Part shown: positions 33,295-43,948 of the stretch, one piece after another | Layout: each line of letters opens with the position of its first letter | Position numbering within the stretch: the stretch's first letter is position 1 | Source: Diplocarpon mali | Taxonomy: Eukaryota; Ascomycota; Leotiomycetes; Helotiales; Drepanopezizaceae | Length of the DNA stretch: 64,000 nucleotides | Assembly: GCA_024741835.1 (NCBI GenBank) | Contig: JAENRP010000090.1 | Span: 1-64,000, forward strand | Direction of reading: 5' to 3' | Notes under the pieces: model-generated | What the model was told of the DNA's origin: nothing | Seen by the model: only the letters and a program-made list of their open reading frames with translations | The model's database searches: none | Program-made: the position numbers and the translations under genes

Positions 33295-35006
33295 TTTAGT
33301 TGTCCGCCGGCTTGTGATTGAAAGAGAGGACCGAATGGCGGGGTGGTGGGCAACGACGGAGTGACCTTGGGTTTGAGCCTCAGGTGCTGTGGTGCGATGA
33401 GAGGGACTTGGTTATTCAGTCAATCAGTCGCAACAATATCATGATGTGCTCTGAGCACAAGATCATAATAAGATATCAGGGGGAGGGAGAACTTAGAAGC
33501 TGATGTAAAGTGATTCTTCGTAGGAAAAGTCACATTATAACCTCTATTCTTTAGCTTGTAACGGGGTGTAAGAGGGGAATGTGTCGGGAATGCTTAGTGC
33601 CTCGATATAAATCCCAGCTTGACTTAAATAGAATAACGCCACGAAAACGTGCTAGAAAGATTATATTTTGCTTTTGGCATATCCACACACCTGCAGGGGC
33701 TTTACACGTCCCTGATGCAACCCAGCACTATGAATGATATCTCATTTAGAAAACATTGGAGAATCAGAACATCAGAGAATATAGGAAGAGTTGAAGGGCT
33801 TCTAAGATCCAAATCTCAAGCTCAATCTCACTTTTCAAAATAAGTCTAAGAACAAAGGGGAGGCCGCCTGTGTTTTGCTTCGGAATGCTGATACTAAGCG
33901 AGGGGCTTGACCTGATCCGATGCTGCGAATAGCTTCCCAAGGAAACTCTTTTCTAAGCATTATTAGTAGTAGTAGTATTAGTCGTACTGGTGGTGGTGGT
34001 AATGGTATTGGCGGTATTAGTATTGGTTTTTGTCTGGAAGGTACAAGCGTTTGCCTATACTCCTAGGACCTCCTTAAGGGTACGCAGACGTGCTAAGCTA
34101 AGGAAACTATGTATAGAGTATAACTATTCCAGAATACAGTTCTCCTTCTCAATAAAATTATCATCTCCAGACGCTCGAAAAGGGGTCGGGGAGTATGTTA
34201 CAGTATAGCGCCGCCGACTGATCATACACCTATACTTTTTATTAGACAAGAAAGTCTCAGTCCACAATATGAGGGGCAGGAATGACTAGGAACTGCGCGG
34301 AGTTATAGGCACAAGCATAAGTATAAGCATTGGCATTGGCATAGGGAAAGAAATTTGCGAAGCTAAGGTGAGGCTGCTCGTGAAAGATCGCAATTAAATA
34401 AATGTTATACGAGGTATTTCTTATACGTCATATCTTATTAGCACAAAATTACTCTAGTACTTGTACTTATATATAAATCTTCATATGACACGTACCCTAG
34501 TAGCTGGTTTTTACTTTTTCATCTTTTGATTCAGGTATGAATTATTTGTATTTATTTAAAAAGTTGTTCGTCTAAGTACACCCTCTTGTGTACCACTTCA
34601 TCTAAATGCAATAATTCTCTCCCTATTCATAAATTCTTAAAAGTCCAGATGCTGAAATTCCAAGTAGATTAGACAACCAAACCTAAACTTAAACTTAAAG
34701 GGGTATCTTGTATCAAGTAAGCAAGAATATTAAGATATTACTTTGAGTATGATCTCTTAGATTTATAAGATTGAGTTCCTACTTTAATAAACAGACTCGC
34801 TTAAGTATTAGCTATTGAGAGCCAATCGCGAAAGATCCTTAGCCATTGGCCACGAGACGTGATAATCTCTCCAGATGATAGTTGAGTTTTCCAAGGAATC
34901 CTTCGCTCAACATCTCTTTTTGAAAACGAAAGCCGTAAATACAGTCATAATTCCCTCTCACGTATCGCCCCTCGCTCTCCTCTGCTACCGCCCCTACCCG
35001 TCAGAC
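33295..35006. other. Intergenic, AT-rich, with a trinucleotide-like tract
   Basis: No gene seen. TAGTAGTAGTATTAG at 33964-33978 passes into TGGTGGTGGTGG at 33988-33999, and a GGCATTGGCATT repeat lies near 34330. Confidence 0.6.
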
Positions 35007-36187
35007 CTACGCAGAAGTACAAGTAGTCAATGCAGCCAACTTATCATTAATCAGTGTCACAGCGCCGCTGAGCGCACACCAAGTCCCGCTATTCGTGACC
35101 GCGTTGCTGGCGCTGATGCTCGTGTAGGCGATGATGTTGCCTTGCTGACGAACCGCACCATCACGTCAGCACATCGCTATAATTCAAAAGATACTTCCTC
35201 TGCTGTAGACCCGTTGGTGTGATTCTGGGGATACGGGGCGCGAGGGGNGGGGGGGGGGGGGATGCGGAGCTCAAGTTTCAAGAGAGAAAGTAGAGAGACG
35301 GAGACGCACCAGCGCGCTCTGCGCTCCGATACTGGCCGAGCTGCCCACGGCGAAGTACACATTACAAGCCTTCGCGCCGTTGATGAGGGCGATCTTCGAC
35401 AGCGCAGCGGTGGTAAATGTCGTGCTGATCTTGAAGATGAACTGGCCGTTGGGGTTCCCCTGTTTTAGATGGTCAAGTCAGACGCGGTAGCATGAACGCG
35501 GGTGATTGAAGAAGATTAGGAGAGCAGCATGGAAGAGAGATCGAAGCCGAGCAAGGGAAGAAGATGGAGGGGTGGGAGATGTAGTCGATTCAGAGAGAAA
35601 GATGCGAAGTGAACAGCTGGGGACATACCGCGCCATTGAGCGTCAGCGTCCCAGAAAGCGTAGCAGAAATACTTGAGGGCGTGTAGACCCCCGGTCCGAG
35701 CGTCAAGCCGCCAAGGTTGGCGACGGCGAGGGAGGTAGTGGTCGGGTTTGCAAGCGCATTGTTGTATGCCGTTCCGCCTGTCCCATCACACAGATGAGCA
35801 TTGTCCCAGATCCAATCTCAAACCTGGCCCTGAGAGGAAAACAGCGGCGGAAGACCAAGGAAGAATAGGGGGAAGAAGGGGGAGAGACATACAAGCAGCC
35901 TGGGCAGCACTCGCAGCACTGCCCCCCGCCGATGTCGAGACGGTGCACACGCCTGGCGGGAATCCTGTGATGGCGGTGCCTGGGTAGGTCCCACAGCTGC
36001 CAGTGATGACCGTGGCGCCGGTGGAGGTGAGGGCTGTGTAGGCGAGGACGCCGTAGGTCTTTGCGAGGCCGAGGGAGACGATGGGGATACGCTTACCGAG
36101 GAGTTGAGGGGGGTCTGGGGATGGTAGAATAAGGGCGAGAATGCTGGGGAGGAGGGAGAGGGTGATTGTGAAGAGGGGGAGACGCAT
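35007..36187 (-). CDS. Secreted ice-binding protein-like (DUF3494), 243 aa, four exons
   Basis: A DUF3494 beta-helix protein; members from cold-adapted fungi, algae and bacteria bind ice crystals. Exons 36187-35893, 35777-35629, 35459-35310 and 35144-35007 join in frame. A signal peptide (MRLPLFTITLSLLPSILALI) is followed by GKR, a possible Kex2 site. The domain covers about residues 38-235. It shows SLGLAKTYGVLAYTALTSTG, then PGTAITGFPPG, NLGGLTLGPGVYT, SGTLTLNG, NPNGQFIFKI, LINGAKACNVYFAVGSSASI and GNIIAYTSIS. Six or more cysteines are unusual for the family and suggest disulphides. Intron 3 holds a poly-G/N stretch (N at 35248). Ice binding itself is inferred, since some members act as adhesins. 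The gene is isolated and GC-rich in exons. Confidence 0.85.
35248..35248. other. Ambiguous base in a poly-G run
   Basis: A single N inside about 15 G's (35244-35260), in intron 3 of the ice-binding protein gene; it does not affect the coding sequence. Confidence 0.95.
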
Positions 36188-37944
36188 TCTGGGGCAGGCT
36201 GGCAGATTGAGGTATAGATTGATCTGGATGGGAGGTGGGAGGTGGGAGGTGGGAGGTGAGATTTGGGACAGTGATGAAGAAAGGGAGTGTAGTGATAGTG
36301 AGATATGAGCGGGTACTGGAGATGAAGAGTAAAGAATTGTAGATGCTGCTTCCAACTCTAGACCCAGCCTGGGGAGAGCTCTTATATACCTCCCAGCCCC
36401 AAAAGCCCCAACTCCCCGAATTCTCGATTGATGAATCTTCCTCCCTCAGAATGCCATGATATAAACACCGGGCATAGCCCCGACCCTGACGCTTCCCGGA
36501 GAAAAGAAGACTTCTCCCCATCCCAAATCTTCACAGCTCATCTGGAGAGTTGCGTGCAGGAGCAGCTTGTTCAAGCCTCCAGCAACAGATTGTGGCGCAC
36601 GAGAGGCTCTCATCGCTCGCGGGCGCACGTAACAGCCGATCCCCAGAAGTATCGAGACGGAAAAGCATCGTGCGATGCTATTTGAAGACAGGGACCGAGC
36701 AGGTCAGCACAGAAGATATCGCCCAGGGGTGCTGCATGCATGCTGGCGAGTACAAGAGCTGCCAATACAGGGCCCAGCTGAAGACTGCATCTGGAATCAA
36801 ACTGCTTTTCGAGTCGTACGCACGTCAAGGACAAACGCCCTCGTACTTGGCCAGGAGAGAAAACAGGTGTTTGGCAGCGGGGGATGGCACGTCGACCGGC
36901 TGTTATATAACAGAAGAACCTTTCAATCGTGCTGTGCTGCGTAGGCGGCTGAAGGCGTTGTCGGTATACCAAGGACCTGCGCGCGGGAGGCCTGGCCATG
37001 ACTTTTGGAGGGATTGATGCCACAATGCTCTGCTAAGCTCGGCCATGAACAAACCAGACCGCGCTGATAGGGAGATGGGCAGCAAACACTCCCAGAAAAG
37101 ACCGCTGGAAGCGAATGTGCATGCAAAGGCTCAAGCTACCCGGATTTTGCTCCTTGCTGCTCCAACCATCAGGAGATGCGACATCCATAGCTAGGTGAAT
37201 AGTCGCCACAATGAGCTGCTTGAGCACACGGTCAGCATTTTACCATGGAAAGATCAAGAGAGGATGGGTGATTCCTCGACCGTTTGGTGTAAGAACTATG
37301 TCGTACTGCCTTTCAGCTGAGCTTACATCGTAAGGTCTGAAGGCACAACGATAAAATGGTGGCACACCTCGAGTTTTGTCGACATCCGGGCCCAAAGCCA
37401 AACTTCCTATGTCTCTTCAAACCGAACAGCAGTGAGAGTAAGAGTTTCGATGTGGCGCTTCTTAGACTGGGAGATGAAGATACTTGCTATAGCCGATGGT
37501 TTGTGCTTTCAATGCCCCCCCAGCAGTGTATAGATCATGTTTCAGCTTCCTGGCCTGTACAGCGGTAATAGGCTCTGCAGGGGGCTTATGTGTGTCAAAG
37601 AATTGTTCATGGAAAAAGAAGGAGAATTCAAGGTCAATGCTGTACAAGTAGAGAAAATCTTTCCGACCACAGATGCGAGTCAAAAGATCCAAATTTAAGC
37701 GAGGAGATGGATGTTGCTGCTGGAGCTCTGCGCCCATGACATAGATGATATTCTCGTCACTTGAACGAGGAACGAATACTCCATAGAAACCACTTGGTGA
37801 CCAACGAAGCAGTCTAAATTGTTCTCTAGCCCTCGGTCAACGGGTACTGATAAAAAAGAATTGTGAAGTATACAGTACATGACGGGAGCAGTTTACAAAA
37901 GCGTAGATTGAAAGCTCAAACGCAGGAATAGAATATTCTACAGA
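36188..37944. other. Intergenic, no convincing gene
   Basis: GGGAGGT heptamers lie just upstream of the ice-binding start (36231-36260). A minus-strand ATG frame at 37737-37462 (91 aa, starting MGAELQQQHPSPRLNLDLL) reads sensibly but has no motif; it lies downstream of the cyclophilin gene and could be its 3' UTR. Confidence 0.5.
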
Positions 37945-39050
37945 TCAAGCCATGCTTTTTTCCGCATATCTTTTTCCCTTCTTACTGCGAATCTTCATCC
38001 AGGAGGCGACGCAGCCCAAAATTACGGCAAAGAACAGTCCCTTCTGCATCAAGCTGTAGCCAGCCTCCTGCCCTTCGGACTCGGTATCAGGCGTTGAGAC
38101 AACAGGACTAGATGTCTTCTCTGCATCGCCGGCAGACGCCGGTGGCGACGCAGGAGCAGCAGCATCGTCCACTTCTTCCATGCCAGCGACAAATTCGGCA
38201 TGTCCGTATTCAGCTACGATCGAGGACGCACCGAATCAGCATTTCGGCCAGACGAGCAAGTTGCAGATAGGAAAGGTACTTTATAGTTCCGCGTGGATAC
38301 CTTCTTCTGGCACGGGGAGCTCGCCGCTCTTCGTGATCTTGACGGCGGCCTTGGGCTTGTCTCCACCGCCCTTAGGTACGTCCTCGATCTTAAGGACGAT
38401 CTCGTAGCCCTCGAGGACCTCGCCGAAGACAACGTGCTTGCCGTTGAGGTGGCTGGGAAGGTTAGCCGCTATAATGCATGAGGAACGGCAGAAGTGTGAT
38501 AAGGGAGATATATGTGCCAATGCTCTCGTTAGGACTTACCCTGGAGTCGAGGTGGTGATGAAGAATTGCGAGCCATTGGTGTCTCGACCGGCGTTGGCCA
38601 TAGACAGGAGACCGACCCTCGAGTGCTGGATCTTGAAGTTCTCATCAGGGAATCGTTCGCCGTAGACTGCATCAAGTTCGTTAGTCCCTATCAGCTCCTC
38701 ACACGCATCCGCAGAAACTCACTGGATTTTCCCCCTGTGCCGTCGCCCTTGGTGAAGTCGCCGCCCTGAATCATGAAGCCCTTGATCACACGGTGGAAGG
38801 TCGAGTCCTGATATCCAAAGCCCTTCTCGCCGGTGGCCAGCGCGCGGAAGTTCTCGGCCGTCTTGGGGACAGTCTTGCCATACAGGCCCATCACGATGCG
38901 ACCCATGGGTTCATCACCGTGGCTGATGTCGAAGTAGATCTTGTGAGTGATCTTGGGGCCCTGGACGGCCTCAGCGGACTTCGAGAGGAAGGCGACTGTG
39001 ATGGCGAGAAACAGCAACGCCGACGCGATGAAGCGCTGGAGGGCAAGCAT
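37945..39050 (-). CDS. cypB: Secretory-pathway cyclophilin (PPIase B), 291 aa with C-terminal membrane anchor, four exons
   Basis: Peptidyl-prolyl isomerase of the ER. Exons: 39050-38723, 38666-38540, 38452-38301, 38213-37945. Signal peptide at residues 1-28, cyclophilin domain about 34-195: [34 protein letters not shown] (catalytic Arg), [18 protein letters not shown] and [11 protein letters not shown]. The usual Trp of PWLDGKH is His here (GHLNGKH), the residue found in Cyp40, which suggests weaker cyclosporin binding. The spliced form continues into a Ser/Pro/Glu linker, a helix ([15 protein letters not shown], about 265-280) and a basic tail. If intron 3 (38300-38214) is retained the protein ends after 208 aa in IHAEL, like the HEEL of Aspergillus niger CypB. 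Divergent from SWS2. Confidence 0.92.
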
Positions 39051-39307
39051 TTTCAGACGCGGAGGTATTCAATTGATGGTGATGTGGGGATGTGATGGTA
39101 GAGGTGGTTGAGATGAAAACATATGAAGAGAGGTAGGTGGGGTGGGGGGAAGGGGGGGAGAGGTAAGGGGAGCTTGTATTTCGAAACCGTGTCGAAAACA
39201 CTCATCACGTGAGTGTATGGCCCGTGCATTTCGAATTCAACTCGACAACACCAGGACAATACCACCACTACCCGGAGGATTTACGCTGCAGTAGCTCGAA
39301 CGTCACT
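39051..39307. promoter_or_regulatory. Divergent promoter region, cypB / SWS2
   Basis: 257 bp between opposed starts; a shared bidirectional promoter is likely. Contains a GT/G-rich stretch near 39138-39170. Confidence 0.6.
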
Positions 39308-39766
39308 ATGGTCAGTTGAGTCAATCTCCAAATTTCCATTCTCTGATACTAATGCCCATAGGTGTTCATATTTAGCGTCAACTTCGCGGAATCTCGCGTC
39401 ATCAAGGTGCGCACCTCAGCCATTGATCAGCTCAGCTTCTTCTAACCCCCCCAGAAATGTCTCGAGACGTTCTACGGCATCGGCAAACAGCATTCCGCGC
39501 GCCTCCTTGCAAAACATTCTATCTTCCCAGGCGCCAAAGTCGGCGACGTGCCGACCAAAACCATTATTGCGCTGAACGTCGACCTGACTGAGTTGAAGAT
39601 CGAAAATGATCTGCGGCGTGAGCTACGGACGAACATCAACCGGCTGAGGGAAATGGGCACGCATAGGGGCAGGAGACACGCGATGGGCTACCCGGTTAGG
39701 GGCCAGAGGACGAGAAGCCAGATCTTAACATCGAGAAAATTGAATCGGCTGGACAGAGTCGGTTGA
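39308..39766 (+). CDS. SWS2: Mitochondrial small-subunit ribosomal protein uS13m (Sws2), 119 aa, three exons
   Basis: Mitochondrial counterpart of bacterial S13, which sits in the head of the small subunit and contacts tRNA. Exons: 39308-39310 (the ATG alone), 39362-39406, 39455-39766. Intron 1 starts GTCAGT immediately after ATG and has a perfect TACTAAT branch; intron 2 has CTAAC. The protein reads MVFIFSVNFAESRVIK, FYGIGKQHSARLL, KVGDVPTKTI, the helical LKIENDLRRELRTNINRL, and the S13 signature MGTHRGRRHAMGYPVRGQRT near the C-terminus. Length matches the bacterial protein. No clear cleaved presequence. Confidence 0.92.
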
Positions 39767-40429
39767 TGGGTGGACTGGGCTGTACATGTTTGCATTGCTG
39801 GCGTAGGATGTATGAGTACTGTAGGAATGATGACTCGACTCTAGATGCCCGAAACGAAGGGTGGGCCGAATGCTGCCGGCTTCCCTGGTTCTGGACTGAG
39901 AGGGTATAGGACTGAGAAGGGTTGGAAGAGACTGGGGCATGTAAGAATGCCCCTGATTTCCTCTTCTTCATGCCATTCTCTGCGTTGATTTCCTCCACTT
40001 AGTTCTGCAAGCCGGTTCTACAAGCTCTTGTTATCTCCCTCCTGCTCTGTGAAAGAAGCTACAGAATCTTCAGACTGGTCCTACGAAACTTGTTTTGCCC
40101 TCTACCTTATGTCCTGCTTTCCGCTTCCTCCATGTCAAGCTAGCCATTTTGTTGCGTCCTCCACTATCAATTCCATTGTGATCTCTTCTCGATCCATATG
40201 CCAGTTCTGCGGTTTTCCTTCAAGCCATCACACCTGCAGGCTCAAAGCTGAGCTCTATTGCATTTTCTAATCTACCTAGCAAGCCAGCCTTCAGCAGGCA
40301 CAGCAAAGTCTATCAAAGTCCAGGTCACTATCCACCATCCACAAAGGAGACCATCTACCCGCAGAGAGACCCGCAAAGCCAGTGAGCAATGCAGAGACAC
40401 TACCCTCAGCCAACAGTCAATAGATCCAT
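39767..40429. other. Convergent intergenic region
   Basis: 663 bp between SWS2 and the next gene's 3' end; no gene seen. Confidence 0.6.
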
Positions 40430-41520
40430 CTACGAATGGCCAGACGTATAGCAGGCCACCTCATCATGCTCCATAGCCGCGCGCTCCTCGGCCTCAATCA
40501 GCGCATTCTGCTTTCTCTCTGCCTTGCTCCTCTTTACCCGTCTTAGCTTGCCTTTCAAGCTGGCCCATGTGCGGCGGAAGAAGGCGTCGTGGAAGTTCGT
40601 GACGCGATTGATCGTGGGCTCGGGCCGCTATCACGCATGTTGTCAGCTCGGCACTCTCCTCTTTTGTCTTTTTATTTATCAAACTCTCGTCCAGTTCTCA
40701 TCCATTCATCCGTGTCTCTCTTTCTCTTTGCCACCACGTCAAACAGTTGTCGTCGGGAGGATATAGGAAGTCGAAATGGAAAGGAATCAGCAAAAAGAAA
40801 TCCCCCATACCTCTACCCTCCCCTCAAATCCAATGCTCTCAAATCGAAACTCCTCCTCCGGCGTCAGCTGCCTCTTCCTATTCGCCCTTTTCCTCTTCCT
40901 CTCCTCTGCCTCTTTCTCCTCCCTCTCTCCGGCTCCTGCTCCTAGCTCGGAGTCCAGTCTAACGACACAATCCGGCAAATGCGAAAACGAGACAACTTTT
41001 CCTATTACTCCATTGCCAGTACCCTCCTCATGAATCGCCGTCGGGAAAGTCGGCGATGAGAGCGCAGGCGCGGTTGCATAACTCGGCGTCAACGAGAATT
41101 GACTCGTACCCCAATTCGTCGGCAGGTTTGTGCTCGATGCGGTGGTGGCGAAGTGGCGGGGTGGTTGGAAGGTGGGCGAGATGGGATGGCTGGCTAGCGG
41201 GTGTATGAAAGGCTCGCGGGTGTGGCTCTTTTGAACTGGGTTGGCTGGGGTGAGGGAGATGCACGGGTGAGTTTTTCGTGCTGCGAGGAGGTAAGTAATG
41301 GTTTCTGTTTTGTCTTGTGAGGGGAAGAGATAGGGGTGAGGTCTAGTTTGGGAGAAAGGCAGAGGAGTGGTGAGGGATGAGGAAGAGGAAGGGGAGTGGG
41401 AGAATCAGAGAGGAAAAGGAGCATGACAGGGAAGAGGGAAATATTTCGTAGGAGAGATGGGTGGGGAGGTGATTAAAAACACATACCAGCACGAAAGGCA
41501 GTCTCTCTCTTCTCGGCCAT
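40430..41520 (-). CDS. Conserved-looking hypothetical protein, 233 aa, three exons
   Basis: Exons 41520-41487, 41280-40811 and 40627-40430 join in phase; splice sites are GTATGT/CGCAG and GTATGG/GATAG with a GCTGAC branch before exon 3. It starts MAEKRETAFRA. There is a Pro/Ser/Thr-rich, probably disordered or presequence-like region to about residue 110. A segment GVIGKVVSFSHLPDCVVRL follows, then a very charged helix (EREEKEAEERKRKRANRKRQ), TPEEEFRFESIGFEGRVERP, and a basic end INRVTNFHDAFFRRTWASLKGKL. The final third joins well only across the second intron, supporting the model. No family recognised; the aromatic/basic tail suggests RNA or membrane contact, which is speculative. Confidence 0.65.
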
Positions 41521-41926
41521 ATTTGCTGAGCAAGGTGCAAGGTGCAAGTTGGGAGTTGCAAGTCGTAGCGTGCTCCTGAAGCAGCTTGTTTATTGTGTTT
41601 TCCTGGCGTTGCAAAGATCGAGAAAAAGGTGTATCTGTAACCACGAGTGTGCAAAGGTGAAGCGATCGCAGGAAGCGAGGCGACGGGCGGCCAAATTGAA
41701 TTGAGAGCATTGAACCGTGTTATACCACATCTCTGAAAAGTGAATCACAGCACAAGACGCCATACAAGAACCAGCTCGGATACCCATATCCCCGGGCTTT
41801 TAATACAAGTCCGAAAATCCATTTGAAGTCTCCCTCTAACCCAGCGCAGTCTATCGCATGCAGTACGCAGAGTTCCATCAAAAACAACAAAATAAGCCCG
41901 TCTACCCGTGAAATCCTCGATAGTTT

Positions 41927-42409
41927 TCACAGACCTCCCCTGCGCTCCAGATCCACTCCCGCCATTTCCTCCGCAACGGCCGCAGAAATATCTCCCTCTC
42001 GAGCCGGGGTCAGCGAGCGCCCCCATAGCGCCTCTCTGTCCTGCTGCTGCGCGGCGTCGCCGACTCGAAGCTCCATCTCACGCCGACCTGTTTTCACAGC
42101 TCCAGTCAACTGTCCAGCCGCATACTCAGGCTCAGGCGTACCGGCTGCGATTCCCTGACATCCTCTCAACACCTCCCGCCAATGAGCCTCCATTCCCCTC
42201 TCTCGTCCCGTTCTGCCTCTGTCTCTGCTCGCGGGCTCGTCTTCTGATCTTGCGTGTGGTGGGCTTGGAGCGAGTGCTCGCGCCAGATCCCGGCTTCACT
42301 CTCGTCAGGCTTGCCCTCGTTTCCTCCCAGCTGGTAGGGGCTGTAAGAGGAGTCGCTTTCTCTAAGCGTCTTTTGCTGCTTGTATCTTGTATCGCGTCTA
42401 TATCAGCCT
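41927..42409 (-). pseudogene. Possible coding exon or relic with two overlapping open frames
   Basis: From a likely acceptor (TATCCAG, exon start 42409) one frame stays open to 42132, reading EADIDAIQDTSSKRRLEK, then SWEETRASLTRVKPGSG and a basic RKIRRRAREQRQRQN. A second frame with ATG at 42193 (MEAHWREVLRGCQGIAAG) runs to 41927. Either may be part of one gene with an intron I cannot place, or a decayed gene; no upstream exon is evident in the AT-rich DNA beyond 42420. Confidence 0.3.
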
Positions 42410-43948
42410 CTGGATAGTATATAGGTATAGTATTAGGGCTCTATCTTCGGTTTGGAGTGTAAATGTACGTAGTTAGACTCATAAGTACTACTAACGGTAA
42501 TTCACTAGGGACTGTAAAGTCGCCCTATACTCTCTAAGCGGCCCTTGTGGGTGAACCGGGGATAGTTCTAGTATCGCCGCGGGCCATTGCGCCTGTTTCT
42601 TATAGTAGTGACTTTTATATCAAAGTTAAGAAGATTTGGTATCGCTGATTCTTACTTGAAGTGACTGGTCTCGCTTCGGTATTATAGCCATGTCCTATTA
42701 GGCGTTTGGTTTATTACTATTTGATCATTAACCAAAGTTTTAAAATAATAGCGCAAAGGGACGGACACGGTCTGTAGAAGAGTAAACAATGCTCTGAAGT
42801 GGCTGGTCGCTGCTTGAGGCTGTGGATGCATCAATACCTTCGGGTCGATCGGATAAGCTTTGAGATAGGGGGGCGGTAACGCATTCGCTTAGCTAGGCGC
42901 TAGTCCTGGACCCCTCCAACACCATAACGCCTTTGCACTTCACCCGCCCAATAGCTGCATCCAATGATACGTACTTAGCAGGCCGTCGATATCAAATTCT
43001 CTACAAGCATGAAGCATCGAATAGAAGGTGTTGGACAAACCGATCCTCGCTCATGTTAGGTCGTACAACAGCTCTCTCAAACTCCAGACTCCACTCAGGC
43101 CCGGCAAAAAAAGACGGGGTTGGGAGGGGGGGCGCCAGTCATCAAGAGAAGCGAGAAAAAAACAAATCAAACCAGCGACGACGACGACAGAAGCTGTCAA
43201 GCCTCGGAACCGCGACTTTAAAACGAGTCGAATCGGTGCCCGGGTATATTTTAAAGTACTCAAGTAAGACCAGAGTCAGGTTCGCGGTTAGCGAGTTATC
43301 GGCACAAGGCTACCGGCACAAGAAATCCACCACGACCACCCGAGCAACCAGTGCCTTTTTAAAATAAAGGAACTCGATCGACGGCAGCTAAATTAGATAC
43401 CGGGAGGAGAGCCGAGAGATGTAGCGGCGGTGTAGGAGAAAGATTCCGCCAGCTTTGGCCAAGGAGGCCGACCCGCTGAATTATGGCAAAGCCGCTTGAG
43501 CCCTCCGTACATCGAAATCTAGAAAACTGATACCCTTCTCCCTTCAGCCGCGTAGCAGGGCATTGACAAACCACAATATATGGACTTCTCACATTCCCGG
43601 AGATTTGAGATAACTTCTCTTTCTCCTTCGCCTATCTCCCCCCACAAAGAGAGCCGTATATCTACACATCTTATCAAAGCCGATTCCTACCTCTCCTTCC
43701 ACCTACCTTTCATCACGCACGCCCGTGAACGCGAGATTCGCGCCGACGCAATACACACCACCGGGCGACGAGAGAGAGAGATTTCAGGTAGGGTATCATC
43801 CAATCCATTGCTTCTCCTTGGGTTTACACGTGCGTTAACACCAGACACCAGCACGCTGCACTAAAATCCATGCTGAGACGTGGCAGGAAGGGCCTACTAT
43901 ACATACATAAATACATGTACATAACTCCTTCGTGCAGCTCCCAGCTAC
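42410..43948. other. Intergenic, no gene seen
   Basis: The first 500 bases are AT-rich and look degenerate; the remainder is mixed. A 144-codon + frame at 42933-43367 starts at TTG, is extremely basic and has no motif. Confidence 0.5.

Noticed and set aside
37462..37737. 91-aa minus frame beginning MGAELQQQH
   Set aside because: ATG start and fair composition, but no motif and it lies where the cyclophilin 3' UTR should be; left as a note only.
42933..43367. 144-codon + frame
   Set aside because: Starts at TTG, extreme Arg/Lys/Ser composition, no motif, no splice support.
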